Translations under genes and position numbers: made by a program
Notes under the pieces: model-generated
The model's database searches: none
Told to the model about the DNA's origin: nothing
The model's input: only the letters and a program-made list of their open reading frames with translations
Assembly (NCBI GenBank): GCA_963834755.1
Contig: CAWICQ010000012.1
Coordinates: forward strand, 434,001-498,000
Reading direction: 5' to 3'
Origin: Dokdonella_A sp963834755
Lineage (GTDB): Bacteria > Pseudomonadota > Gammaproteobacteria > Xanthomonadales > Rhodanobacteraceae
Length of the DNA: 64,000 nucleotides
Shown: one piece after another, positions 55,785 to 64,000 of the stretch
How positions within the stretch are numbered: the first letter of the stretch is position 1
How the letters are laid out: each line of letters opens with the position of its first letter

Positions 55785-55920
55785 TTCCCCTCTCCCGCTT
55801 GCGGGAGAGGGTAGGGTGAGGGGCTCTCGAGCGCCGACGTTAGCGGCGCGGGCGTGCCGGACCGCGAAACACGTGCTGCCGTCACCCCAGCCCTCTCCCG
55901 CAAGCGGGAGAGGGGAAAGG
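55785..55920. repeat. REP-like element, copy 5 of 6 (complete pair)
   Basis: The clearest copy: CCCCTCTCCCGCTTGCGGGA at 55787-55806, then GGGTAGGGTGAGGGG, a 58-bp middle, and CACCCCAGCCCTCTCCCGCA with CAAGCGGGAGAGGGG up to 55915. The two halves are inverted repeats of each other, so the whole may fold as one large stem. It lies between recJ and prfB, starting 3 bases after the recJ stop. Confidence 0.9.
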
Positions 55921-55992
55921 TTCTTGCGCAAGAGTGAGAGGAGAAAGGCGTTTGCGCTAAAATCCATGATTCATCCTTGGATCCAGAACGTC

Positions 55993-57133
55993 ATGGCGAC
56001 CACGCACCCGCTCGACACCAACCAGATCCGCGCGCGCATCGGCGATCTCAAGGAGCGCGTGGCTTCGCTCAGGGGGTATCTTTGACTTCGACGTGAAGTC
56101 CGAGCGCCTCGAAGAAGTCTCGCGCGAGCTCGAAAACCCGGATATCTGGAACAACCCCCAGCGCGCACAGGATCTTGGCAAAGAACGCGCGATGCTCGAG
56201 CGCATCGTCGGTGGCATCCGCACGCTGACCGATTCGCTCGGCGAGGCCGGCGACTTGCTGAATCTCGCGCTCGACGAAAAGGACGAAGGCACGGCCGCGG
56301 CGGTCGCCGACGATGTCGAGGGTCTCGCCGCGAAGGTCGAAAAGCTCGAATTCCAGCGCATGTTCTCCGGCAAGATGGACAGCGCGAACGCATTCGTCGA
56401 CATCCAGGCCGGCGCCGGCGGCACCGAAGCGCAGGACTGGGCCGAGATGGTGTTGCGCATGTATCTGCGCTGGTGCGAGCACAAGGGCTGGAAAACCGAA
56501 CTGCTCGAAGCGTCGGCGGGCGAAGTCGCCGGGCTCAAGAGTGCGACATTCCGCGTCGAAGGCGACTACGCGTACGGATGGCTGAAGACCGAGATCGGCG
56601 TGCATCGTCTGGTGCGCAAGTCGCCGTTCGATTCCGACAACCGGCGGCACACGTCGTTTGCCTCGGTGTTCGTGAGTCCCGAAGTCGACGACGATATCGA
56701 CATCGAAATCAATCCGGCCGATCTCAAGACCGACGTGTATCGTTCATCGGGCGCCGGCGGGCAGCACGTCAACAAGACCGAATCGGCCGTGCGCATCACG
56801 CATATGCCGAGCGGCATCGTCGTCGCCTGCCAGACCGAACGCTCGCAGCATGCGAACCGCGATCGGGCGATGAAGATGCTGAAGGCGAAGCTCTACGAGA
56901 TGGAACTGCTCAAGCGCAACGCGGAAAAGGATGCGCTCGAGGCGACCAAGTCGGACATTGGCTGGGGCTCGCAGATCCGCAACTACGTGCTCGATCAGTC
57001 GCGCATCAAGGATTTGCGCACCGGCATCGAGCGCACGGATACGCAGAAAGTTCTGGACGGCGATCTCGATGAGTTTGTCGAGGCGAGTTTGAAGGCAGGC
57101 CTTGAGGCGGGCGCGAAACGCGCGGATGCCTGA
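55993..57133 (+). CDS. prfB: Peptide chain release factor 2, with programmed +1 frameshift
   Basis: RF2 terminates translation at UGA and UAA. It is read in two frames: codons 1-30 from ATG 55993 to 56082, then from 56084 to 57133 after the +1 shift at CTT TGA C. An in-frame ATG at 55966 would add nine residues. The joined protein is about 379 residues. The recognition motif SPF is in LVRKSPFDSDN and the catalytic GGQ is in RSSGAGGQHVNKTESAV. Each portion matches E. coli RF2 (RGYLDFDVKSERLEEVSRELENPDIW). vapBC follows instead of an immediate lysS. Confidence 0.95.
56071..56086 (+). promoter_or_regulatory. prfB autoregulatory +1 frameshift site
   Basis: AGGGGGTATCTTTGAC is identical to the classical bacterial prfB slip site: a Shine-Dalgarno-like AGGGGG, the slippery CTT and the in-frame TGA followed by C. 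Low RF2 lets the ribosome pause at TGA (56083-56085) and shift by one base, so RF2 controls its own level. Confidence 0.95.
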
Positions 57134-57165
57134 TCGCGGTTTGTGCTTTGCGCTTTGTTGGCATA

Positions 57166-57185
57166 CGATATGGGTGCCCATATCG
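57166..57185 (+). promoter_or_regulatory. Perfect palindromic operator upstream of vapB
   Basis: CGATATGGG (57166-57174) and CCCATATCG (57177-57185) are perfect inverted 9-bp arms around TG. The palindrome ends 17 bases before the vapB GTG and overlaps the likely promoter. VapB antitoxins with DNA-binding N termini bind such palindromes to repress their own operon, so this is a strong candidate autoregulatory site. An ATG at 57170 within it opens the same frame but is less likely to be the start. Confidence 0.8.
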
Positions 57186-57202
57186 ACGGACAAGACACCG
57201 CT

Positions 57203-57541
57203 GTGAAGACCACCATAGACATCGCCGACGACCTGATCAGTCGCGCGAAACTCGTGCAGAAACGCGACGGCGTGACCTTGCGCGCGCTGGTCGAAGATGG
57301 GCTGCGTCTGGTGCTCGATCGCGATGTTCGCAGGCCGAAGTACCGATTCGCGCCGATCGTCGCCGGTAAGCCGTTTCGGAGCGGCACGTCGACAGCCGAC
57401 GTCAACGCGCTGATCGCCGAGGCGAACGAACGCGCGTCCATCGGACACGAAGTCCGTGGCGTCGCGGAGTCGAGCGCGACTGACGCGGTGCGCAAGAGAA
57501 ATGCACCGGCCCGCAAGAAGCGCGCAAAGCGCAAGGCATGA
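57203..57541 (+). CDS. vapB: VapB-family antitoxin
   Basis: 112 residues from GTG 57203. It begins MKTTIDIADDLISRAKLVQKRDGVTLRALVEDGLRLVL (with V read as Met), the typical ribbon-helix-helix-like start of VapB antitoxins linked to PIN toxins. It is longer than the usual 70-85, with an extra C-terminal region ending in the basic tail KRNAPARKKRAKRKA, which could bind nucleic acid. Its 3' end overlaps the vapC start by 4 bp. A palindromic operator is directly upstream. The module sits between prfB and lysS. Confidence 0.85.
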   Translation: MKTTIDIADDLISRAKLVQKRDGVTLRALVEDGLRLVLDRDVRRPKYRFAPIVAGKPFRSGTSTADVNALIAEANERASIGHEVRGVAESSATDAVRKRNAPARKKRAKRKA

Positions 57542-57969
57542 TCGCCGTCGACACGAATCTGCTTGTCTACGCCCATCGCGTGGACATGCCGCAGCATGTT
57601 GCCGCCGCCGCGGCGTTGCGCGTGCTGGCCGAGGGCGGCCAGCCGTGGGCGATCGCCTGGCCGTCGGTGCATGAGTTCTTCGCGGTGGTGACCCATGCGA
57701 GATTCAAGCCGCCGTCGACGCCCAGGCTCGCCTGGCTTGCGATCCGCAATATCGCCGCTTCGCCGAGCCTGCGGCTGATCGGCGAGGGCGTCGATCATAT
57801 GCAGTGGCTCGCCCGTTTCATCGGGCGCGGCGACGTCAGGGGTGCGATGATCCACGATGCGCGCATCGCGGCGATCTGCCTCGCGCACGGCGTCAACGAG
57901 CTCTGGACCGCTGATCGGGATTTTTCCCGGTTTCCGGAACTGAAAACCCACAATCCGCTGACCGCATGA
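57538..57969 (+). CDS. vapC: VapC-family PIN-domain ribonuclease toxin
   Basis: 143 residues. The PIN acidic residues are in place: Asp in MIAVDTNLLVYAHR, Glu in WPSVHEFFAVV, Asp in IHDARIAAICLAHG and Asp in ELWTADRDFSRFP. VapC toxins cut RNA, often tRNA or the 23S rRNA loop. It starts in the stop of vapB and its own stop overlaps the lysS start (ATGA), so lysS translation is coupled to a toxin. This interruption of the normally adjacent prfB-lysS pair appears to be an insertion. Confidence 0.92.
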   Translation: MIAVDTNLLVYAHRVDMPQHVAAAAALRVLAEGGQPWAIAWPSVHEFFAVVTHARFKPPSTPRLAWLAIRNIAASPSLRLIGEGVDHMQWLARFIGRGDVRGAMIHDARIAAICLAHGVNELWTADRDFSRFPELKTHNPLTA

Positions 57970-59462
57970 GCGAAGACGAAAACAAACTGATCGCCGAACG
58001 CCGCGAGAAACTGCGCGCGTTGCGCGCGAAAGGCATCGCGTTTCCGAACGATTTCAAGGTCGACGACTTCGCCGGCGATCTGCAGCGGGAATACGAAGAC
58101 GCCGAGCGCTGGAATGCCGACGCGATCGCCGGCGCAAATCGCCGAGTCCGCGTGGCTGGCCGCGTCATGGCCAAACGCGGGCAGGGCAAGGTCGCCTTCA
58201 TCCCGATCCGCGACTTCACGGGCGAGATACAGATCTTCGCGCAGGCGAATGCGCTCGGCGATGCCTACGAGATCATCAAGTCGCTCGATCGCGGCGATAT
58301 CGTGGGCGCGGAAGGCACGATGATGCGCACGAAGGCCGGCGAGCTTTCGGTCAAGGCCGATGCGCTCAGGCTGATCACGAAGTCGCTCAGGCCGCTGCCG
58401 GACAAGTGGCATGGGCTTTCCGACGTCGAGCAGCGTTACCGGCAGCGCTACGTCGATCTCATCGTCACGCCCGAATCGCGTCGCGTGTTCGCGCTGCGCT
58501 CGGCGATGATCCGCTTCATGCGGCAATGGCTCGAAGCCGAGCCGCGGCGTTTCATGGAAGTCGAAACGCCGATGATGCATCCGATCCCGGGCGGTGCGAC
58601 CGCGCGACCGTTCGTGACGCATCACAACGCGCTCGATCTCGACATGTATTTGCGCGTGGCGCCGGAGCTTTATCTGAAGCGTCTCGTGGTCGGCGGATTC
58701 GAACGCGTCTACGAGATCAACCGGAATTTCCGCAACGAGGGCGTTTCGACGCGGCACAATCCCGAGTTCACGATGCTCGAGTTGTATCAGGCCTACGCGA
58801 CCTACGGCGAGATCATGGATCTCACCGAGGCGATGATCCGCGAAACGGCGCTCGCGACGCTCGGACGTACCGCCTTGACCTGGGAAGGTCGCGACGTCGA
58901 TCTCGGCCCGCCGTTCCGGCGCTGGGCGATGAGCGAGGCGGTGCGCCACCACAATCCCGAAATTGCCGAAGGCGATCTTCGCGATCGCGCGGCGATGGCG
59001 CGGCATTGCGCGCGGCTCGGATTGCACGTCAAGAACGAATACGAAACCGGCAAGCTTTTGACCGAAATCTTCGAAGCAACGGTGGAGGCGACGCTCGTGC
59101 AGCCGACCTTCATCACGCAATACCCGACCGAGGTATCGCCGCTCGCGCGGGCGAGCGATCACGATCCCGAGGTGACGGACCGCTTCGAGCTCTTCATCGG
59201 CGCCAAGGAAATGGCGAATGGCTTCTCCGAGCTCAACGATCCGGAGGATCAGGCCGAGCGCTTCCTGGCCCAGGCACGGGCCAAGGAGGCCGGCGACGAC
59301 GAGGCCATGCACTACGACGCGGACTACATCCGCGCGCTCGAATACGGCATGCCGCCGGCGGGTGGCCTGGGCGTCGGCATCGACCGGCTGGTCATGCTGT
59401 TCGCGGACGTGCCTTCGATCCGCGACGTGCTGCTGTTTCCGTACCTGCGGCCGGAGACCTAG
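57966..59462 (+). CDS. lysS: Lysyl-tRNA synthetase, class II
   Basis: 498 residues, near the usual 505. It charges tRNA-Lys. The OB-fold anticodon-binding domain occupies the first 150 residues (RVRVAGRVMAKRGQGKVAFIPIRDFTG). The class II catalytic core has motif 2 in VYEINRNFRNEGVSTRHNPEFTMLE and motif 3 in GLGVGIDRLVMLFADVPSIRDV. The ATG at 57966 lies in the vapC stop; no strong ribosome site of its own is visible, so it depends on upstream translation or another start. Confidence 0.97.
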   Translation: MSEDENKLIAERREKLRALRAKGIAFPNDFKVDDFAGDLQREYEDAERWNADAIAGANRRVRVAGRVMAKRGQGKVAFIPIRDFTGEIQIFAQANALGDAYEIIKSLDRGDIVGAEGTMMRTKAGELSVKADALRLITKSLRPLPDKWHGLSDVEQRYRQRYVDLIVTPESRRVFALRSAMIRFMRQWLEAEPRRFMEVETPMMHPIPGGATARPFVTHHNALDLDMYLRVAPELYLKRLVVGGFERVYEINRNFRNEGVSTRHNPEFTMLELYQAYATYGEIMDLTEAMIRETALATLGRTALTWEGRDVDLGPPFRRWAMSEAVRHHNPEIAEGDLRDRAAMARHCARLGLHVKNEYETGKLLTEIFEATVEATLVQPTFITQYPTEVSPLARASDHDPEVTDRFELFIGAKEMANGFSELNDPEDQAERFLAQARAKEAGDDEAMHYDADYIRALEYGMPPAGGLGVGIDRLVMLFADVPSIRDVLLFPYLRPET

Positions 59463-59485
59463 GGAAAACCGCCGCGCCATTTACG

Positions 59486-59576
59486 CTCTCCCGCTTGCGG
59501 GAGAGGGTAGGGTGAGGGCACGTTGGTTCAACACCGCATGCCCGGCTATTTCTCCTCTCCCGCAAGCGGGAGACGG
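59486..59576. repeat. REP-like element, copy 6 of 6, with following gap
   Basis: CTCTCCCGCTTGCGGGAGAG at 59486-59505 and CTCCTCTCCCGCAAGCGGGA at 59552-59571 are inverted halves joined by GGTAGGGTGAGGGC. It begins 23 bp after the lysS stop. The following 264 bases up to rpfG contain no gene that I can support; they must hold the rpfG promoter, of which no clear -35/-10 pair is seen. Confidence 0.85.
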
Positions 59577-59840
59577 GACAAGCGTGGCCTCGCCGTCCGC
59601 GCGTTACGCCATGTGCGAAACCGCCGCGAAAACTCGCCCGAAGCCCCTGATTTCTCGGCAAGACCATGCTTCTCTGCATGGCGAGTGTGCTAGCCTAGCT
59701 CTGCCACGACTCGGCGATTGCCCCGACGGGAATCGTCGTGCCCAGCAGATGGATGAACCGGGATCCGCAGAGGTCGGTCGGGCGGCCGGAAAGATCGGCG
59801 CCAGACAGGGGGCGACCGGGTCATCATCGCGGAGAGCTTG

Positions 59841-60893
59841 GTGAACGTATTAATCGTCGACGATCAGCCTTCTGCGCGCACGATGCTGCGACATGTCGTC
59901 GAAGGCATCGGGCCAGGCATCCGGGTCTCCGATTTCGGCAATCCGGTCGAGGCCTTGCGCTGGTCCGAGGGCAACGGCGCCGACCTTCTCCTGCTCGATT
60001 ACCGCATGCCCGAAATGGACGGGCTCGAGTTCGCGCGCCGGTTCAGACGTTCGTTGTCACGTCGTGACGTTCCGATCGTCCTGATCAGCGTCGTCGGCGA
60101 CGAGCCGGTGCGGCAGGCGGCCCTCGAAGCGGGCGTCATCGATTTCCTGGTCAAGCCCGTGCGTCCGCGCGAATTGCGTTCGCGCTGCAAGAATCTGCTG
60201 CAGATGCGCCAGCAGGGCGAATCGGTCAAGGAACGCGCTCGTTCGCTCGAACAAAGGGTCCTTGCCAGCCTGCAGGAAGTCGAGCAGCGCGAGCGGGAGA
60301 CGCTGTTCAGGCTGGCCAAGGCGATCGAATACCGTGATCTCGGCACCGGAATCCACCTCCTGCGCATGTCGCATTACGCCGAGCTGATCGCCGAAGCACT
60401 CGGCGTGCCCGAGGAAGAGGGCGCGATCCTCACGCTGGCCGCGCCGCTGCACGATATCGGCAAGATCGGCATCCCGGATGCCGTCCTGCTCAAACGCAGC
60501 AGCCTGACCGACGAGGAATTCTCGGTCATGCGCCGGCACCCGCTGATCGGCTACGAGATCCTGCGCGACAGCCAGAGCCGTTTCGTCCAGATGGGCGCCG
60601 TAATCGCGCTGCGCCACCATGAGCGGTGGGACGGATCGGGCTACCCGGACGGGATCAAGGGCGAGGACATCCCGCAGGCGGCGCGCATCGTGGCCGTGGC
60701 CGATGTCTTCGACGCCTTGACCTCCGAGCGCCCTTACAAGCGGGCCTGGAGCGCGGACGAGGCTTTCGACTACATACAGGCGAATCGTGGCACGCTTTTT
60801 GATCCCTCCTGTGTAGATGTGCTACTCGCCAATCAAGCACGAATCCTCGACATCCTTCACGCCAAGCTGGCGCCGCCCGGCCTGGGGCTCTGA
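59841..60893 (+). CDS. rpfG: HD-GYP response regulator, c-di-GMP phosphodiesterase RpfG
   Basis: 350 residues from GTG 59841 with GGAGAGC before it; TTG 59838 is an alternative. The receiver domain has VDD near the start and the phospho-acceptor Asp in LLLLDYRMPEMDG. The HD-GYP output domain carries LHDIGKIGIPDAVL and HHERWDGSGYPDG, the catalytic HD and GYP residues. In Xanthomonas RpfG is phosphorylated by RpfC when DSF is bound, then degrades c-di-GMP and activates virulence and biofilm-dispersal genes. It is 3 bp upstream of rpfC, so the two are an operon. Confidence 0.96.
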   Translation: MNVLIVDDQPSARTMLRHVVEGIGPGIRVSDFGNPVEALRWSEGNGADLLLLDYRMPEMDGLEFARRFRRSLSRRDVPIVLISVVGDEPVRQAALEAGVIDFLVKPVRPRELRSRCKNLLQMRQQGESVKERARSLEQRVLASLQEVEQRERETLFRLAKAIEYRDLGTGIHLLRMSHYAELIAEALGVPEEEGAILTLAAPLHDIGKIGIPDAVLLKRSSLTDEEFSVMRRHPLIGYEILRDSQSRFVQMGAVIALRHHERWDGSGYPDGIKGEDIPQAARIVAVADVFDALTSERPYKRAWSADEAFDYIQANRGTLFDPSCVDVLLANQARILDILHAKLAPPGLGL

Positions 60894-60896
60894 AGG

Positions 60897-63095
60897 ATGT
60901 CAGTCGTGTCGCCCTGGTTCGAAGGAATGAGCCCGCTCTTCGCCCGCCTGCGCGCCTCTTACGCGAACCGGCCGGATAGCGAGCACGGTCAGGCGTTCGT
61001 GCGCCTGGCGATCCTGGTCGTCGTCCTGATCTACCTCTGCGGCGTCGGCACGGTCGCGGGTTTCCAGGATCCGGACCTGCGCACGGTCCTCCTGTACGTG
61101 CTGATCGAGTCGCTGGTCGGCACCGGCATCCTCGTCGCCATCGCGCGCCAGCCTGGCGTTTCGCGTGCGCGGCGTGTGGTCGGCATGGTCGCCGACTACA
61201 CCATGATGGGCGCCGCGATGCACCTGATGGGCGCGCATCTCGCGCCGGTCTACGTCGTCTATCTCTGGGTCACGATCGGCAACGGCCTGCGTTTCGGGCC
61301 GCGGTTCCTGCTCGGCGCGGTGGGCCTGGCGAGCCTTTCGTTCCTGTTTGTCATCACCACGACACCGTACTGGCTGGAAAACCAGGCGCTGGCCTGGGGC
61401 CTCCTCGCCGGTCTCGTCGCGATTCCGGCTTATCTGACCTCGCTGCTGCGCGCGTTGACGCGCGCGACCGAGGAAGCACGCCGCGCCAACGAAGCGAAGA
61501 GCCGCTTCCTCGCCAACATGAGCCACGAGTTCCGCACGCCGCTGAACGGCATCGTGGGCATGTCCGAGCTCTTGGCAACGACCAAACTCAATGCCGAGCA
61601 GCGCGAATGCTCGGACGTTCTGCAGGCGTCGGCATGCACGCTGCTCGCGCTGGTCGAGGATGTGCTCGACATCTCCGCGATCGAGGCTGGCAAGCTCAAG
61701 CGCGTCGACGGCGATTTCCGCCTGAGCGACACGCTGCGCGGCATCCAGCTGATGTTGCAGCCGACCGCGCAGAAGAAGGGCCTGGTCTTCCAAGTCGACA
61801 TCGCGCGAGAAGTGCCCGATTTCCTGCACGGCGACGGCAATCATCTGCGTCAGGTGCTGGTCAATCTCGTTTCCAATGCGGTCAAGTTCACCGAGCAGGG
61901 CCGCGTGCTCGTATCGGTGAGCTGCGTCGGCTCGCCCTGGGAAAATCGCGCGCTGCTGCGCTTTTCGGTGCGCGATACCGGCATCGGCATTCCGGAATCC
62001 GCGCAAGGCCGTATTTTCCAGGCGTTCGAACAGGCCGACGCCGGCCACGGGCGCCGTTTCGGCGGCACCGGTCTCGGCACCACGATCGCCAAGGCGCTAA
62101 CCGAATTGCTCGGCGGCCAGATCGGTTTTGAGAGCCGCGAAGGCGAGGGTTCGCATTTCTGGGTCGAGATGCCGTTCGGTATCGCCGCCGAAGCCGAGGC
62201 TGCGCAAAGTCAGAAGGCAGCCGAAGTCGCGTACGGCGGCGAGAACGTCATCGCGTTCGACGATCCGTTCATCCGCCATCGCGCGCGCGTGCGTCCGTTG
62301 CGCCTGCTCGTCGCGGACGATCAGCCAGCCAATCTCACCGTGCTGTGCCGTCTTCTCGAAAAAGCCGGCCATCAGGCACAAACCGTCGACAGCGGCGAAG
62401 ATGTGCTCGCGGCGCTCGAGGATGGACATTTCGACGGCGTCATCATCGACCTGCACATGCCGGGCGTCAGCGGTCTCGATGTGCTGAAGCAGGTGCGCGT
62501 GATGGAAGCCGGCGCGCAGTCGTTGACGCCGTTCGTCGTGCTGAGCGCGGATGCGACCGCGTCAACGGTGCGTGCGTGCGAGCAAGCCGGCGCGCGCGCG
62601 TTCCTGACCAAACCGATCGCGGTGAATCGTCTGCTGGATGCGCTCGCGGATATCGCGCTCGGCTCGTCGGAAAGCCAGATCAAACCCGCGCAGGTCGTGG
62701 CGGAAGCGGCGGCGTCGGAAACGGTCATTTCGCGCAACGTGCTCGACGAGCTGAAAGAACTTCAGCTCGGCAACGATTTCCTCGGATTGTTCCTCGACGA
62801 ATGCCTGCGCGATGCGCTGAAGAGCATTGGCGAGCTGGAAAAGACCGGCGCCGGCACGCAGTGGGACATGTTCCGCGATCATTGCCACGCACTCAAAGGT
62901 GTCGCCGGCAACATGGGCGCCGTGCGCCTTGCGAGTGCGGCGTCTGAAACGATGCGGCTGGGCAACTGGCAGCTGGCGCGCGAATGGCGGCCGCGGATCC
63001 GTACTCTGCGCGAGCAACTCGAAGTCGCTCGCAACGCATTGAAGACAGCTTCGGTATCTCAGGAATCGGAACGCGGGCCGGATCGAATCAGCTGA
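60897..63095 (+). CDS. rpfC: Hybrid sensor histidine kinase RpfC (DSF receptor)
   Basis: 732 residues. Five predicted membrane helices lie between about residues 34 and 185, followed by the HisKA domain with His210 in NMSHEFRTPLNG. The ATPase domain has NLVSNAVKFTEQG, FSVRDTGIGIP and GGTGLGTTIAKALTELLGG. A receiver has the acceptor Asp in GVIIDLHMPGVSG, and a C-terminal HPt domain has His in RDHCHALKGVAGNMG. This is the complete RpfC phosphorelay layout; RpfC also binds and limits RpfF. ATG 60897 follows GAAGG. Confidence 0.96.
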   Translation: MSVVSPWFEGMSPLFARLRASYANRPDSEHGQAFVRLAILVVVLIYLCGVGTVAGFQDPDLRTVLLYVLIESLVGTGILVAIARQPGVSRARRVVGMVADYTMMGAAMHLMGAHLAPVYVVYLWVTIGNGLRFGPRFLLGAVGLASLSFLFVITTTPYWLENQALAWGLLAGLVAIPAYLTSLLRALTRATEEARRANEAKSRFLANMSHEFRTPLNGIVGMSELLATTKLNAEQRECSDVLQASACTLLALVEDVLDISAIEAGKLKRVDGDFRLSDTLRGIQLMLQPTAQKKGLVFQVDIAREVPDFLHGDGNHLRQVLVNLVSNAVKFTEQGRVLVSVSCVGSPWENRALLRFSVRDTGIGIPESAQGRIFQAFEQADAGHGRRFGGTGLGTTIAKALTELLGGQIGFESREGEGSHFWVEMPFGIAAEAEAAQSQKAAEVAYGGENVIAFDDPFIRHRARVRPLRLLVADDQPANLTVLCRLLEKAGHQAQTVDSGEDVLAALEDGHFDGVIIDLHMPGVSGLDVLKQVRVMEAGAQSLTPFVVLSADATASTVRACEQAGARAFLTKPIAVNRLLDALADIALGSSESQIKPAQVVAEAAASETVISRNVLDELKELQLGNDFLGLFLDECLRDALKSIGELEKTGAGTQWDMFRDHCHALKGVAGNMGAVRLASAASETMRLGNWQLAREWRPRIRTLREQLEVARNALKTASVSQESERGPDRIS

Positions 63096-63138
63096 TCGGG
63101 CCCGCGTTCACGGTATTGCGGAGGGTTTCCGTAAAGCT

Positions 63139-64000
63139 TCAGACCACGGCCGACATGCGCGCGAACGCAGGTTGTTCCTGCGCGGGCTCCGACTCGACAA
63201 CGGCCGGACGCTTCTGCTGAGCGCGGACCAGGCGCTCCATCGTGCGCAGCGACTTCTCACCGAGTTGCAGTGCGGTGTCGACCCACACTTCGGTGACCTG
63301 CATCAGCTCGGCCAGCGTCACCGGCTTGGCGATCTGGCGGACGCGGTTCATCGCCGCGCGCGCGTGCGCGATGCGATGGTTGCGACGGATCAGTTCGTGA
63401 ACCGCCTGCACGCCTTCGCCCTTCGGCACAAGGATGTCGATGACACCCATGCGGTGCAGATCTTCGCTCGAATAGATCGTGCCGTTGAGCATCATCTCTT
63501 CGGCGAGGCGCGGGCTGACGCGCTGACACAGGAACGAATACGCACCCATGCCCGGGAAGAGATCGAACAGCACTTCGGGAAAGCCCATGCCGATGCCGCG
63601 TTCTGCGACGACGGTCTGGCACGAAAGCGCAAGCTCGAGTCCGCCGCCGAGCGCGTCGCCCTGGACGAGCGCGACCGTGTGCGCATTGCGGTTGAGCGCG
63701 GCGTGCAGCTCATGCACGCCTTCGACGCACAGGCGCGCGTAGGCGAGCAGATGTTCGCGATTGCGCTCGCGGATCAGGCGGCAGAACAGTTCGAGATCGC
63801 CGCCGAGGTTGTAAACGTTTGCATCCGAAGCCATCACGATGTGCGCAAGGCCGCCATCGTTGTTGGCGGCTCGCATCGTGAGCTGATCGGCAGTACGCTT
63901 GAGAAACTCGCGCATCTCCTTCATCAGCGGCACGGAGAAGCACGCGCGGTATCCCGTGTCGCGCGGGAAACGATGTGCGTGCATGAAACACCAGTAAGCG
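63139..64000 (-). CDS. rpfF: DSF synthase RpfF (crotonase family), 5' end cut by window edge
   Basis: Makes the fatty-acid signal DSF (cis-11-methyl-dodecenoic acid) from acyl-ACP. The open frame runs past an internal ATG at 63984 to the window edge, where AYWCFMHAH matches the N-terminal region of Xanthomonas RpfF (YWIHMHAD); about 30 N-terminal residues are missing. The crotonase core is intact: the two catalytic Glu residues are in GGGLELALSC and GFPEVLFDLFPGMGAYSFL, with WVDTALQLGEKSLRTMERLVRAQ at the C terminus. It converges with rpfC, 43 bp apart, and forms the DSF quorum-sensing unit with rpfC and rpfG. Confidence 0.96.
   Translation of the reverse strand, partial: AYWCFMHAHRFPRDTGYRACFSVPLMKEMREFLKRTADQLTMRAANNDGGLAHIVMASDANVYNLGGDLELFCRLIRERNREHLLAYARLCVEGVHELHAALNRNAHTVALVQGDALGGGLELALSCQTVVAERGIGMGFPEVLFDLFPGMGAYSFLCQRVSPRLAEEMMLNGTIYSSEDLHRMGVIDILVPKGEGVQAVHELIRRNHRIAHARAAMNRVRQIAKPVTLAELMQVTEVWVDTALQLGEKSLRTMERLVRAQQKRPAVVESEPAQEQPAFARMSAVV

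Noticed and set aside
57795..59480. 561-codon open frame antisense to lysS
   Set aside because: Shadow frame without start context; lysS is complete.

Overview
The window is high-GC chromosomal DNA from a gammaproteobacterium of the Xanthomonadales, most likely a Rhodanobacteraceae/Dokdonella-like lineage. This rests on three things: the hrcA-grpE-dnaK-dnaJ-dapB-carA-carB-greA-recJ-prfB-lysS-rpfG-rpfC-rpfF backbone characteristic of that order, a copL-copA-copB copper locus, and several secreted beta-helix proteins of the choice-of-anchor Q type. No database search was possible, so the genus is an inference.

Left part (1-7.8 kb): housekeeping genes. These are a PpiD-like tail, fabI, a gloB-mltD operon, and a methyltransferase-rnhA-dnaQ operon with stop/start overlaps. 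A secreted beta-helix protein is convergent with dnaQ, and a PP2C phosphatase follows. A pure 14-bp tandem repeat lies between fabI and mltD.

7.8-31 kb is accessory in character. It holds two paralogous small helical proteins of unknown family, one coupled to a 35-residue membrane peptide, and a decayed membrane-protein gene. It then has a PQQ dehydrogenase followed by a four-helix membrane protein, an Slp lipoprotein divergent from an acetyltransferase with overlapping start codons, rlmJ, and copLAB. A tandem array of three beta-helix genes follows, the last broken by five single-base insertions. The rest is a DUF885 peptidase, small enzymes, an alkA-like glycosylase, an AraC regulator and a nitrilase-family amidase.

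31-64 kb is the conserved backbone (recN, hrcA, grpE, dnaK, dnaJ, dapB, carA, carB, greA, recJ, prfB, lysS and the rpf quorum-sensing genes) with three interruptions. A TMEM175-type channel gene sits between dnaK and dnaJ. An ~8 kb block between dapB and carA carries a large secreted protein and a five-gene minus-strand operon: 2OG-Fe(II) oxygenase, Lgt-like protein, Tes/MJ0619-like radical SAM enzyme, small membrane protein, secreted lysyl-endopeptidase-type protease. A vapBC module sits between prfB and lysS. dnaK is preceded by a good sigma-32 promoter overlapped by a perfect inverted repeat with the 9-9-9 geometry of a CIRCE operator but a different sequence. prfB has the autoregulatory +1 frameshift. 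The right edge cuts rpfF (DSF synthase), which converges with the sensor rpfC and its partner rpfG.

Six copies of one REP-like palindromic repeat lie in intergenic gaps. The best candidate for an undescribed system is the oxygenase/Lgt-like/radical SAM operon.
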